A stretch of DNA of 64,000 nucleotides from Litorivicinus lipolyticus (GTDB taxonomy: Bacteria; Pseudomonadota; Gammaproteobacteria; Pseudomonadales; Litorivicinaceae). A program made the translations under genes and the position numbers. Each line of letters begins with the position of its first letter. Position 1 is the first letter of the stretch. A model generated the notes under the pieces. That model did no database searches and had not been told where the DNA came from. It saw only the letters and a list, made by a program, of their open reading frames with translations. This document shows, piece by piece, positions 27,469 to 36,575 of this stretch. The stretch lies in NCBI RefSeq assembly GCF_009650135.1, contig NZ_CP045871.1, positions 1,798,001 through 1,862,000 on the forward strand, given 5' to 3'.

Positions 27469-30400
27469 TTAAACGATTTTGATTATGTTCTCGTCCACGA
27501 GCTGTTGGAACGACGTACTTCCGTCCAAGTCGAGCCCCTCAAGGGTAACGGATGCCAGCAACTCACCACCAACACCGGCATTGACCGTTACCACGGTGTC
27601 GGTTCCCGATGCATCAACCGAGCCGACGGCGGTGTCGTCGGTGAACAATGACGACAAGTCGAGGCTATCGTCACCCACCGCCGAATCGTCCCCCAATAGT
27701 GCTTCGAAGTCGTCGATCACCGCCTTGATGGGGTTGCCACCAAGATCCCGATCAATCGCCACAAACAGATCGTCGCCACCGTTGCCGCTCAGCAACAGGC
27801 TGTCGTTTTCATACGCCCCGCCGTTGGCATCCCCGGCGATTGCCGCATCGGTCATGTCGCTAAACACGATCATCTCGGTGGCGCTGGTGCCCCCGTGGTC
27901 GCCGTCGGCTAGGTTGCCGGCGCCGCTATGAATATTGTCCTGTCCGCTGTCGACCAATTGAGTGCCGACCCAAACATCCGAGGTTAGGTCATCAAAGGCG
28001 CGTGCCGTGGTATGCGCGATGTCGCCGGCACTACCGGTATCGGACATGCTGTCAATGGTGATGCTGCGCAAACCGATGGTCTGAGCGCCGGCGTCGGTGT
28101 GGACGTAGCACAGGTTGCCGATGAAGTCCTCGACATCTGAGACCAGCCATCCCGACGACGCCGTCGGCTTCAGCGTTACAGTCAACAGGCCGTCAGCACT
28201 CGCTTCAACGTTGAAGCCATACCCGACGGATTTGTAAACGATCGATCCCGCCGCGCCATCGAGCAACGGAATCTTGCCGTACGCCTGCAGCACTTCGGCG
28301 GCGCCATCGACCACGCCTTCGACGCTCAACACCAGCTGGTTAATGCTTTGGCCACCCTCGACCGTGTTGATACTGATGCTATTTTCCCACAGCGCGACGC
28401 CACCCGTGGACGCCTGCGGCGCATCGTAGCCGGCATTGCGCGCGACCGGATCGACTTCGAACACTGGACCGTCATTGGTGCCGGCAACATTGATCACAAT
28501 GTCCTGGGTCACCGTTCGCACGCCATCCGACAGGGTCACCGTGAAGGTTGCCTCAGCCGACTCGCCGACATCCAGGTCGTCAAAGGTTTCGTCGCCCGAG
28601 TCATAGCGGTAGCTGACACTGCCGTCGCCCGCCACATCCACGCTCAGGTTATCCGCATAAAAGGTAAAGCCACCGGCCTGGCTGACATCGGTCAATTCGA
28701 TGCCAATGCCATCACCGTCAATCAACGCACCCGGGGCCGCCAACAGCGAGCTGGTAACGATCTCACCGTTGTCGACGACTAGGGCTTCATCACCCTCGAT
28801 CAAGGACTCGACGATGGGGTCGTTCGAGTGGGTTGCGATCACCAACCCGCCCTCGACCCCGTCGATAGAGACGGTCGCGGTATTGCCCGCGAGCCCGCCG
28901 GAATCCACCGGCGCATAATCAAAGCTGTCACTCAGATCCAAGTCCGCATCAAGGTAGCGCAACTCCCAGTTGCTGCCGTTATAGATGCCACTGGTATCGG
29001 TACCAAATTCGACCTTGTCGATCAGCAATCCGCCGGTGTTGATAAACGCGGATGCGGAGTTGCCGACCACAACCTCGTGGAACAGATCGACCGAGGCCGC
29101 CGGCTTTTGGTAGCTGGCGCTGTCGGACGTGCCATCGGTATAGGTCACCGTGACCACGACCCACGAGCCGGTTGGAACAAAGTGATTGCCCATGCCGTCC
29201 AAACCGGCACTGAAGCCGGTGGCCATGGCACCAACAAAATCGACGGTGATCACTTCACCCGAGTTCAAGCCGGAGCCAGTGGCGTCGGCCACACCAAACC
29301 CGATGTGGCCCGACCCCGTCGAGTACTGCGCCAAATCCAGCGCACCGTCGCCGTTGGCAACCGAGGTCACGACTTTGACGCCGGCCCCTAAGTCGAGTTC
29401 GCGTGCTTGGCCAACTGCCATGCCCCAGCTGTCTAGCCCCGCATTGACGAGCGCGGTCGCGCCCAGCATGACGCTGCCATCCGTGATCAACTGTGGGTCC
29501 ACCGCGTAGGTCAGTTCGGATAACGAGACGGTATCACCGACGCCAACCAGGTTGCCCTGCCCGTCAATTAAAACGCCCAAACTCGGGTCGCTTTGTATCA
29601 CCACGGTCGGCGTATCAGCCGGGTTGCTGTCGTCTTCGGCATCGGTGACACGTTGATCGATGGCAAAATCGACCGCCGCGTTGTCCGCACTGCCCAGCGC
29701 CACACTAAAGTCCTGAGCTACCGGCGCGTCATTGGTGCCGGTAATGCTGACCACGATGTCGTGCTCGGTGCCGTCAATCGACGTCACCGTGAAGGTTTCG
29801 CTTAACACCTCGCCGGCCGCCAGACCGTCAAAGGCACTGGCCGCTGTATAGGTCCAGGCTCCGCCGTCCGTTATGGTCAGGCTGCCGTTGGCACCGACCA
29901 GGGTTTCAGCGCTGAAACTGTCGTCTAGGTTGTCAACATCCGTCGCGGTCAGGGTGCCGCTAATCACAACCGGCACGTCCCCTTCAATGGCCGAACCACT
30001 CGAATCACCACCAATGATCGCCGCCTCGTTGGTGCCGACAATCGTAATCACCACGTTTTGGGTCACGGTCGCGGTCCCATCGGTGATGCTGACGGGGTAA
30101 GTCAGGGTCAGCATTGCGCCCTCAGGCAAGAAATCAAATGCTTCATTGACGCTGTCAAATTCGAAGTCGACCCGACCCTCGGTGGCGTCATCACTGACCA
30201 CCGGTGACGATCCGGTCAGGCTCAGCATGGCTGAAACATCCAGTGCACCAATATCAAAGCCCGAGGTGGTGACTTGAGTCGTATCAATCGTCGCGCTGAC
30301 TTGGTTCGTCAAATCGACATCGCACACCTCAAAGCTACCAACGGTGGTCAGCCCAGTGTCGCTCTCGGTCAAGACAATGTCCGAGCTCATGGCGAAGTTA

Positions 30401-32412
30401 TCCGTAGTGAAGGCGACAAACTCACCGCCGTCTTTGGACACGCCGACTTCCAGCACATAGCGCCCGCCCTGGTCCCACCAAAACAGCTCAACAGGCACAT
30501 AGCCCGCTTCGGCAATCACCACCGGCGTGGCGTCAATTGTGGTGCCCGGCGCACGATTGCCCGCATAGGTGCCGGCGTTTTCGCCATTGATCGTCAGCTC
30601 GAGGCCATCATCGGTATAGGACTTAAAGGTGTAGCTGCCGGCCTCTAGGTAGACCTGGCCGTGCATATAAAGTCCGCCATCGCTGGTGGATGCTGGGTCG
30701 TTACTCAACGACGCCGCATCACCACCCATCCAATTTTGCAGGTGGTTGCCGCTACTAACCGTGCCGGAGCCCACTGCGTAGTTGGGGCCGGACGATGTGA
30801 AGGTGGCATCCGCAGGATTGCCACTGACGATAGATTTAAACTCGCTCAAATTGTTGATTTGACTGTCAACGCCATAGTACTCAACGGCTAATCCCGTGGT
30901 GCTCAGCGCGGTTTTGATGATCGGCGCATCATGGGTGCCGGTCACGGTGACGCTGACGGTCTGGGTTGCGCCCGCGTTGGCCGCACCACTGTCGTCGGTC
31001 ACGCTGACGTCAAAGGTCACGATGCGGGTTTCGCCCGCGGCCAAATCTTGGAAACCCGTGCCGGCGGCAAAGGTGTATTCGCCGGTTTCGGTATCGATGG
31101 TGACGGTGCCCTCGGCCGGCTGGGTGACGGTGAAGCTGTGTTCGTCGCTGACATCCACATCGGCAAAGGTCGGCGTGCCGCTGACGCCGGCGCCGTCTTC
31201 ACTCGCGGCCAGGTCAGTGATCACCAAAGTCGGCGCATCATTGGTGCCGGTCACGGTAACGCTAACGGTCTCGGTTGCGCCCGCGTTGGCCGCACCACTG
31301 TCGTCGGTCACGGTAACGTCAAAGGTCACCACACGGGTTTCGCCCGCGGCCAAATCTTGGAAACCCGTGCCGGGCACAAAAGTGTATTCGCCGGTCTCGG
31401 CATCGATGGTGACGGTGCCCTCGGCCGGCTGGGTGACGGTGAAGCTGTGTTCGTCGCTGACATCCACATCGGCAAAGGTCGGCGTGCCGCTGACGCTGAC
31501 GCCGTCCTCGCTGGCGGACAGGTCAGTGACCGCCAAAATCGGTGCATCATTGACAGGCGACACGTTAATCGTCACAGACCCCGTATCACTGGCACCGCTG
31601 GGATCTTCGACGCTGTATGCCAACACGATCGGGCCGCCCGTCTGCTCATTATTCGAGTCCGGCGATGGCGTAAACAGCAATCCATTAAAATCGTTGCCGC
31701 TGACTGACGCGGTCGAGCCCGGTGTCAGCGGCGTGCCATCCGGCAACGAGAACTGACCGACGTCAGCGCCCGGGACCTCAAAGGTCACAAGCAGATCCCC
31801 GGTCACGTTATCCGGATCCGAAACCACGGTCGCGCCGCCAAACAAGGCCAGCGCGACGCCCTCACCCGCACCTTCCAGCAAGCCCAAGGTGATGTTGGCA
31901 CCCACCGGTGCCAGGTTGCCGCCCTCAAGGGTGCCAGCGCCGAACCGCAAACCCGCGCCATCCGCGCCAAAGGTTTCGAAGTCGGTGCCCGGTTGGGTCG
32001 TCGGCCCGGTGCGGTCAACCGAATTGGTGTCCGTGCCGCCCGCATTGTTAATCGAGCCTGCCGCAGGACCGGCCGCCGTCGCATCCAACAAGTCGAATGG
32101 GTCGGCCCCAGCCGCGATCAAGGCCTGGATTAGCTCAACATTGTCCAGCTCATCCTCGGCGGCCACCTGAAGCAACAAGGCTTCGTTGGCGCCGGTTTCT
32201 TCGAGCACAAATTCAGAGTTTCGGCCGACGTCGAATCGCAGCCCGTTCGCCATCACCACGGTGACGGACGACAGATTGTCGGTTTGAATCGTCGCACCCA
32301 ATGGCACTGCGTCGCCCGGCCGCAAAATACTCTGCTGGCCGTTGACGTCGATCAAAATGGGTTGGCTGACGAGCTGCTCGGCAATACCGATTTCGCTGCT
32401 GCTTATGGCCAC
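27469..32412 (-). CDS. lapA: Large LapA/BpfA-type biofilm adhesin with retention module, VCBS repeats and PA14 domain
   Basis: This 1647-residue surface adhesin is exported by type I secretion and has no Sec signal. Residues 1-110 form the retention-module fold (QPILIDVNGQQSILRPGDAV; TIQTDNLSSVTVVMANGLRF). The LapG cleavage motif TAAG follows at 112-115. A linker leads to cadherin/VCBS-like repeats, including two near-identical 103-residue copies. A PA14-like carbohydrate-binding domain comes next (about 505-660, GLYMHGQVYLEAGSYTF). More VCBS repeats, an unassigned beta-rich segment (about 960-1130) and a C-terminal type I secretion target (SGNGGDDLF; ENIIKIV end) complete it. GTG 32412 is preferred over TTG 32418: AGAGGA lies six bases before the GTG. 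It is small for the LapA class. Confidence 0.93.
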   Translation of the reverse strand: MAISSSEIGIAEQLVSQPILIDVNGQQSILRPGDAVPLGATIQTDNLSSVTVVMANGLRFDVGRNSEFVLEETGANEALLLQVAAEDELDNVELIQALIAAGADPFDLLDATAAGPAAGSINNAGGTDTNSVDRTGPTTQPGTDFETFGADGAGLRFGAGTLEGGNLAPVGANITLGLLEGAGEGVALALFGGATVVSDPDNVTGDLLVTFEVPGADVGQFSLPDGTPLTPGSTASVSGNDFNGLLFTPSPDSNNEQTGGPIVLAYSVEDPSGASDTGSVTINVSPVNDAPILAVTDLSASEDGVSVSGTPTFADVDVSDEHSFTVTQPAEGTVTIDAETGEYTFVPGTGFQDLAAGETRVVTFDVTVTDDSGAANAGATETVSVTVTGTNDAPTLVITDLAASEDGAGVSGTPTFADVDVSDEHSFTVTQPAEGTVTIDTETGEYTFAAGTGFQDLAAGETRIVTFDVSVTDDSGAANAGATQTVSVTVTGTHDAPIIKTALSTTGLAVEYYGVDSQINNLSEFKSIVSGNPADATFTSSGPNYAVGSGTVSSGNHLQNWMGGDAASLSNDPASTSDGGLYMHGQVYLEAGSYTFKSYTDDGLELTINGENAGTYAGNRAPGTTIDATPVVIAEAGYVPVELFWWDQGGRYVLEVGVSKDGGEFVAFTTDNFAMSSDIVLTESDTGLTTVGSFEVCDVDLTNQVSATIDTTQVTTSGFDIGALDVSAMLSLTGSSPVVSDDATEGRVDFEFDSVNEAFDFLPEGAMLTLTYPVSITDGTATVTQNVVITIVGTNEAAIIGGDSSGSAIEGDVPVVISGTLTATDVDNLDDSFSAETLVGANGSLTITDGGAWTYTAASAFDGLAAGEVLSETFTVTSIDGTEHDIVVSITGTNDAPVAQDFSVALGSADNAAVDFAIDQRVTDAEDDSNPADTPTVVIQSDPSLGVLIDGQGNLVGVGDTVSLSELTYAVDPQLITDGSVMLGATALVNAGLDSWGMAVGQARELDLGAGVKVVTSVANGDGALDLAQYSTGSGHIGFGVADATGSGLNSGEVITVDFVGAMATGFSAGLDGMGNHFVPTGSWVVVTVTYTDGTSDSASYQKPAASVDLFHEVVVGNSASAFINTGGLLIDKVEFGTDTSGIYNGSNWELRYLDADLDLSDSFDYAPVDSGGLAGNTATVSIDGVEGGLVIATHSNDPIVESLIEGDEALVVDNGEIVTSSLLAAPGALIDGDGIGIELTDVSQAGGFTFYADNLSVDVAGDGSVSYRYDSGDETFDDLDVGESAEATFTVTLSDGVRTVTQDIVINVAGTNDGPVFEVDPVARNAGYDAPQASTGGVALWENSISINTVEGGQSINQLVLSVEGVVDGAAEVLQAYGKIPLLDGAAGSIVYKSVGYGFNVEASADGLLTVTLKPTASSGWLVSDVEDFIGNLCYVHTDAGAQTIGLRSITIDSMSDTGSAGDIAHTTARAFDDLTSDVWVGTQLVDSGQDNIHSGAGNLADGDHGGTSATEMIVFSDMTDAAIAGDANGGAYENDSLLLSGNGGDDLFVAIDRDLGGNPIKAVIDDFEALLGDDSAVGDDSLDLSSLFTDDTAVGSVDASGTDTVVTVNAGVGGELLASVTLEGLDLDGSTSFQQLVDENIIKIV
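30919..31536 (-). repeat. Two tandem 309-bp repeats in the adhesin gene
   Basis: Copies at 31228-31536 and 30919-31227 encode near-identical 103-residue cadherin/VCBS units (FADVDVSDEHSFTVTQPAEG, then ETGEYTF and GTGFQDLAAGETR). DNA identity is high enough that recombination could change the copy number. Confidence 0.9.
32068..32079 (-). other. LapG protease cleavage site (TAAG) in the adhesin
   Basis: The codons ACG GCG GCC GGT encode T-A-A-G at residues 112-115, directly after the helix-rich end of the retention module (GADPFDLLDA). This is the sequence and position cut by LapG in Pseudomonas LapA, between the two alanines. Confidence 0.75.
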
Positions 32413-32462
32413 GGTCAATCCTCTATCAAACGGTAAAAGTAGTACCGTCCTACAATACGAAA

Positions 32463-32509
32463 AAGGCGCCTATCGACGTTCGTACCTAAGTACTGTCAAT
32501 GGCGCCTTT
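32463..32509 (-). terminator. Long hairpin after the LuxR regulator
   Basis: AAAGGCGCC (32501-32509 read on minus) pairs with GGCGCCTTT (32463-32470) and is followed by T residues on the minus strand. An inner near-palindrome GTACTTAGGTAC sits in the loop. It could end regulator transcripts before the adhesin gene, or act as an attenuator between them. Confidence 0.45.
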
Positions 32510-32522
32510 GTGGACCTAGGTC
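32482..32522 (-). promoter_or_regulatory. Candidate adhesin promoter and palindromic operators
   Basis: On the minus strand a perfect TTGACA (32494-32499) lies about 85 bp before the adhesin start, though the matching -10 (TCGATA at 17 bp) is poor. Two related palindromes flank it: GTACTTAGGTAC (32482-32493, one mismatch) and a perfect GACCTAGGTC (32513-32522). They are possible binding sites for the neighbouring regulator. Confidence 0.35.
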
Positions 32523-32540
32523 ACGGTTTTTGGTCGCGAA

Positions 32541-33197
32541 CTACATTACGAAGCGACCGGCTGATTGCTGCCGTGGCAACTGGCCTTTGATCAACAGTGC
32601 CAACTCCAAGCGGTCACGAGTTCCGGTCTTCTGAAACGCCGACGTCAAATGCGCCTTAACCGTTCGCTCCGTCACATTCAGACGCGCTGCAATGACCTTA
32701 TTGGACGCGCCTTCGGCGACGATCTCTGCGATCTCTCGCTCGCGCGGGGTCAAACTATCCAGACGCGGATCATCAGCCGCTTCACGCTCGTTGCCGTCGA
32801 TCAGGTCTTCGACCAATCGCTGCATCAAACGGCGCGAAACCCAAACGTCGCCGCGGGTTATGGCTTGAACGGCAGCTTGTAACAAGCGCGGCTCGATGCC
32901 CGAATTGGCATACCCACGAACGCCCGCTTTCAGGAGGACCAACCCATCTTCGTCGTTCGGGTTGTCGTCGATCACAAAAACGTGGAGGGGGTCTTTTTCC
33001 AGGATCAGCGACACCGCCGCATCAATGTTGCATTCGCGGCCATCCATATGAAGCACAACCAGGTCCGGGCTCGCCGCGGCCAGATAGGCACCCAAGGCAG
33101 CCAGCGAAGGCGTTCGAAATACGTCCGTCACTGGTTGCAGTGATTGGATCCACTTGTTGCACAATCGATCGTCAGTACTGCACGCGACTACTTTCAT
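32541..33197 (-). CDS. LuxR/NarL-family transcriptional regulator with degenerate receiver
   Basis: This 218-residue protein has an N-terminal receiver-like domain (1-120) and a C-terminal LuxR helix-turn-helix (about 148-210, LTPREREIAEIVAEGASNKV, then ERTVKAHLTSAFQKTG). The acidic pair near the start is kept (DD at 9-10). At the usual phospho-acceptor Asp position there is His50 (PDLVVLHMDG), and the conserved Thr/Ser and Lys positions are also changed (VIDDNP; YANSG). It is therefore unlikely to be switched by phosphorylation. ATG 33197 has AGGTG upstream. Its place directly before the adhesin gene suggests that it controls adhesin expression, in the manner of CsgD/VpsT-type biofilm regulators; that is inference. 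Confidence 0.85.
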   Translation of the reverse strand: MKVVACSTDDRLCNKWIQSLQPVTDVFRTPSLAALGAYLAAASPDLVVLHMDGRECNIDAAVSLILEKDPLHVFVIDDNPNDEDGLVLLKAGVRGYANSGIEPRLLQAAVQAITRGDVWVSRRLMQRLVEDLIDGNEREAADDPRLDSLTPREREIAEIVAEGASNKVIAARLNVTERTVKAHLTSAFQKTGTRDRLELALLIKGQLPRQQSAGRFVM

Positions 33198-33572
33198 TAC
33201 TACACCTACTTGCGCAATCAAGCGCTAAATTACCAGGCGTTGGCTGCCCCACCCAATTGCGCCCGTTGAGGGCTACAAAGACTCGCTGGGTGTCACGAAA
33301 CGCGCCAACCTTGGCTCAAAATCGCAGCGTGGTTACACCAAAACTGGCGGCACCATATAGTCCCTATCTCTGTGAGCACGGTACCAGAGTTACGACCACT
33401 GGGAAGGAAATGAATTAAGTACTTTCACCTACGCGTCTTTAATATACACATACGTACTACTGCGCACTCGCAACCAATGGACGCAGTCTGTTGTTTCATA
33501 TCAATTAATTTAAAAAAAATAACACCAAATTTAGGCCCTGCACCCTGGTACAAGATGGACTATATTTTCGCA
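33198..33572. other. 375-bp AT-rich intergenic region upstream of the regulator
   Basis: This is the longest non-coding stretch in the window and is clearly more AT-rich than its surroundings (especially 33430-33560). It must hold the promoter of the regulator/adhesin unit and the end of the lapBC transcript. A T8 run on the minus strand (33511-33518) follows a weak hairpin and may be the lapC terminator. No ORF of substance was seen. Confidence 0.6.
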
Positions 33573-34844
33573 CTATCGCTCAGTGAACGCTTCGTAGCGA
33601 ATTTTACTGAGCGGGGTCAGAAAATAACCCAATACCGTACGCTGGCCGGTAATAATATCCGCGGTCCCGCGCATACCCACCTTGATCGGCAACGGATTAT
33701 CAGCGCCGCCTAAAAAGTCCGAATCCATCAGGATAATTGTTGGGTAGTAAGGCTCCGAATCGCGTTCCCCAACCGTATTTGCACCTAATTTTGAGACGCG
33801 TCCGGGCATCACACCGTAGCGACTAAAATCGTAAGTGCTGATGCGCAAGTTGACCGGCTGGTCCGGCGACACGAAGCCAATATCCGCCGGCAGTACCTTG
33901 GCGCGCGCCTGCAATCTGGTGTCGCTTGGAATAATTTCCATCAACACGTCGCCGGGCTGAATGACCTGGCCAATGGTGTTGACCCGCACTTCGCCCAGGG
34001 TGCCCGAGGTCGGCGCAAGTACCTCGGTGGCCTTGACCAAATCCGAAATCCCCGTGCTCAGGTTACGCAGTGAGCTGAGTTCGGTCTGGGCCCGGATCAG
34101 ATCCTGCTGGGCCCCGGATCGAAATTCTGCGCCCAGTGAATTAATTTGCTCACTCAGTGCTTGGCGTTCGGACTGCAATCGTGGCCGTTCAGCCGTCAGC
34201 TGGGTCAGGCTAGATCGACGCTCGCGCAGCTCGCGCTCCAATCGCAGCACCTCGACCTTGGACACAGCGCCACTCGCCTGTAGGCGCTGGAACTGTTCCA
34301 GCTCTTCACGCGCCGATGACACGCCATCACGTGCGGCGGCGACCGCTGATTGATTAGCGAGGAGCTGTGCCTGGACGGAGCGAGCTCGCTCCGTCAGCAC
34401 GTCCTGCTCACTGGCCAAGGCCTGGCGACGGGCGCGATGGGCCTCGAGTTGGTCGGCCATCCAGGGGTCGTCCGACACAAAGGCCTCACCGGCAGACTCG
34501 GCTCGCAGGCGTGCGATTTGCATGGCTAAGCTGCTCTGGCGCGCAAGGTTCTCGTCCAGATTGGATTCGGCCCGAGTGCGGTCAATGCGCAACAGCACCT
34601 GCCCTTTGACCACTTGATCTCCCGCCCGCACCATCAATTCCGACAACCGCCCGCCATCGGGGTGCTGCACGCGCTGCACTTCACCGACCGGTTCGATAAT
34701 GATGGTCGCGCGGACCACACGTGGCAGCACGGTAAAATGGGCCCAACCTAAGCCCACCACGATCGCGGCCAAAATCAACCACAGTCCGAACCGCAGCCGA
34801 TGTGATGGGCGCTCGGTCAGTAACGCGTCAATGGTTAAGCTCAT
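33573..34844 (-). CDS. lapC: Type I secretion membrane-fusion protein (HlyD/LapC family)
   Basis: This 423-residue periplasmic adaptor has one N-terminal membrane helix (about 17-37, RFGLWLILAAIVVGLGWAHF). A lipoyl-like half domain (VQHPDGGRLSELMVRAGDQV), a long alpha-helical hairpin (about 95-270) and the beta-barrel region ending ITGQRTVLGYFLTPL follow. It bridges the ABC transporter LapB and the TolC-like pore. It overlaps the lapB stop by 4 nt, so the two are co-translated. Confidence 0.93.
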   Translation of the reverse strand: MSLTIDALLTERPSHRLRFGLWLILAAIVVGLGWAHFTVLPRVVRATIIIEPVGEVQRVQHPDGGRLSELMVRAGDQVVKGQVLLRIDRTRAESNLDENLARQSSLAMQIARLRAESAGEAFVSDDPWMADQLEAHRARRQALASEQDVLTERARSVQAQLLANQSAVAAARDGVSSAREELEQFQRLQASGAVSKVEVLRLERELRERRSSLTQLTAERPRLQSERQALSEQINSLGAEFRSGAQQDLIRAQTELSSLRNLSTGISDLVKATEVLAPTSGTLGEVRVNTIGQVIQPGDVLMEIIPSDTRLQARAKVLPADIGFVSPDQPVNLRISTYDFSRYGVMPGRVSKLGANTVGERDSEPYYPTIILMDSDFLGGADNPLPIKVGMRGTADIITGQRTVLGYFLTPLSKIRYEAFTER

Positions 34845-36571
34845 GCTTGAGCCTGCTTCATCATCAACATGGTTAACACTTCATCCTTGGGTCCGTCCGC
34901 CACGATACGCCCACCGTCGACGACGATAATACGGTCCACCCAGCTCAGCATGGCGCTGCGATGGGTCACCAGAATCAATCCTTTAATGTCCAACCAAGGT
35001 TTGAGTTGGCCGCGCAACTCGACTTCACTGCGGGCGTCTAAATTTGAGGTCGGCTCGTCCATCACCACCACGGGCGTATCGCGCATGATCAACCGGGCCA
35101 AGGCGACCGCGGTGCGTTGCGAGCCCGACAAGGCACCACCGCCCTCGCCCACATTCTGGTCCCAACCGGCTGCCCAATCGGCTAGAAAGCGACTCAACCC
35201 ACTCAGTTCGGCGGCCTGCTGCAAGCGCGCTTCGTCAATACCCTGCAATCCCCACAGCACATTATCGCGCACAGAACCGGCGAAGAAACCGGGCTGTTGA
35301 GGCAGGTAACCGATACCCTCGGCACGAGCCTGATTCGACCATTGTTTCATTTCGACCTGGTCTAACTTAACCAATCCGCGTTCCGGCACGATCAACCCTG
35401 CTAGCACCCGGGCCAATGTCGTTTTGCCACTGCCTCCGCGCCCCAACACAGCGATGCGCTCGCCCGGCTGAATGGTCAGCGAGATCGCGTGAAGCGAGGG
35501 TTTCGCGCTGTCCGGGTAACTGACTTCCACTCCATCCAGCTGCCACTGACCGGCGATTGTGCCCTGATGAGTGCCCAATTCGATCTCGCCGCTGAGCATA
35601 TCTGAGACGCTGGCGAAGGCTTGCCGCGCCCGGTGCCAACCGTTGATTAGTCCGGCCAGGCCCGCAGCCGGCGCGACCGCACGGCCGGTTAATATCATCG
35701 CCGCAATGAGCGCACCCATGGTCGCCGCTTGATCCGCGACTAAATAAGCCCCTATGACCACCACAGCCACACTGGCGACCATCGACACCGCGCTGGCAAA
35801 GTAGCTGGGCATGGCGTTGTAGTGACGGGTCCGGTCCTGGGCCACGGAGCGCTCAGCGGTCGCCGATTCCCAGCGCGCTTGGACGCGCGGTTCTAGGGCC
35901 AAACTTTTGATGGTTTCGTACTGCGCAAAGCCCTCGACCAAGGCCGCGGATTGTTCGCGTCCGGCGTCCATCGCCGCCGGCTGATGCGCCGCGGCCAGTC
36001 GCCCAGCGATCATTGCGATCAAAACCAATACCGGCAGCGCAACCAGCGCAGGCAGTGCCAACCAGGGCGAGATCAGCGCAATGATGACAATAAACAAAGC
36101 CGCGAAGGGCAAGTCCACCAGCACCGTCAAGGTCGTGTTGCTGAGCAACCCGCGCAGACTTTCAAGCTCACGAAAACCGGCACTGACTTCGCCTAGCTGT
36201 TTCGGTCGCATGACATACGGCAAGCTGAGCATACGGCTGAGTAAGCGACGACCCAGCCGCAAATCGACACGCGTTCCCAAGGCCTCCAATAGCTTGGCGC
36301 GGCCGCGGCGGGCAATCACATCAATCGACGCCGCCAGCAGCACCCCAAGCGCCAGCGCCCACAGCGAGCTGTAAGCAAGGTTTGGCACCACCTTGTCATA
36401 CGCCGTCATCACAAACAGCGGCAACACCAAGGCGGTTAAATTGCTCAGGATTCCTGCCAGCACGGCTTCGCGTAAAAACCCACGCTCAGCCCAAATCTCA
36501 CGACCGATGCCTGCCTGACGCTTTGTCTGCGGTGTGCCTATACTGCTAGGACTGGATTCGGACTGAGCCAC
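34841..36571 (-). CDS. lapB: Type I secretion ABC transporter (LapB family)
   Basis: This 576-residue inner-membrane exporter is a half-transporter. It has a membrane domain of about six helices (35-320) and an ATPase domain: Walker A GRGGSGKTT (378-386), signature LSGSQ (481-485), Walker B VVVMDEP (501-507) and the H-loop in LVTHRS. There is no N-terminal C39 peptidase-like domain of full length, only about 30 residues before the first helix. It drives export of the adhesin. It starts at GTG 36571, only 4 bp from the divergent start at 36576; a -10-like TATATA lies within that neighbour. Confidence 0.94.
   Translation of the reverse strand: MAQSESSPSSIGTPQTKRQAGIGREIWAERGFLREAVLAGILSNLTALVLPLFVMTAYDKVVPNLAYSSLWALALGVLLAASIDVIARRGRAKLLEALGTRVDLRLGRRLLSRMLSLPYVMRPKQLGEVSAGFRELESLRGLLSNTTLTVLVDLPFAALFIVIIALISPWLALPALVALPVLVLIAMIAGRLAAAHQPAAMDAGREQSAALVEGFAQYETIKSLALEPRVQARWESATAERSVAQDRTRHYNAMPSYFASAVSMVASVAVVVIGAYLVADQAATMGALIAAMILTGRAVAPAAGLAGLINGWHRARQAFASVSDMLSGEIELGTHQGTIAGQWQLDGVEVSYPDSAKPSLHAISLTIQPGERIAVLGRGGSGKTTLARVLAGLIVPERGLVKLDQVEMKQWSNQARAEGIGYLPQQPGFFAGSVRDNVLWGLQGIDEARLQQAAELSGLSRFLADWAAGWDQNVGEGGGALSGSQRTAVALARLIMRDTPVVVMDEPTSNLDARSEVELRGQLKPWLDIKGLILVTHRSAMLSWVDRIIVVDGGRIVADGPKDEVLTMLMMKQAQA
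36515..36544 (+). promoter_or_regulatory. Candidate promoter for the small plus-strand gene
   Basis: CTGACG (36515-36520), 18 bp, then TATACT (36539-36544), about 30 bp before the ATG at 36576. It lies inside the lapB coding region because the two start codons are only 4 bp apart. Confidence 0.4.
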
Positions 36572-36575
36572 TTTA

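Noticed and set aside
30896..31756. Two overlapping plus-strand frames with internal repeats opposite the adhesin
   Set aside because: The repetition comes from the 309-bp adhesin repeats on the minus strand.
33140..33418. 92-codon plus-strand frame across the regulator start and intergenic region
   Set aside because: No ribosome-binding site or domain; it overlaps the regulator's N terminus antisense.
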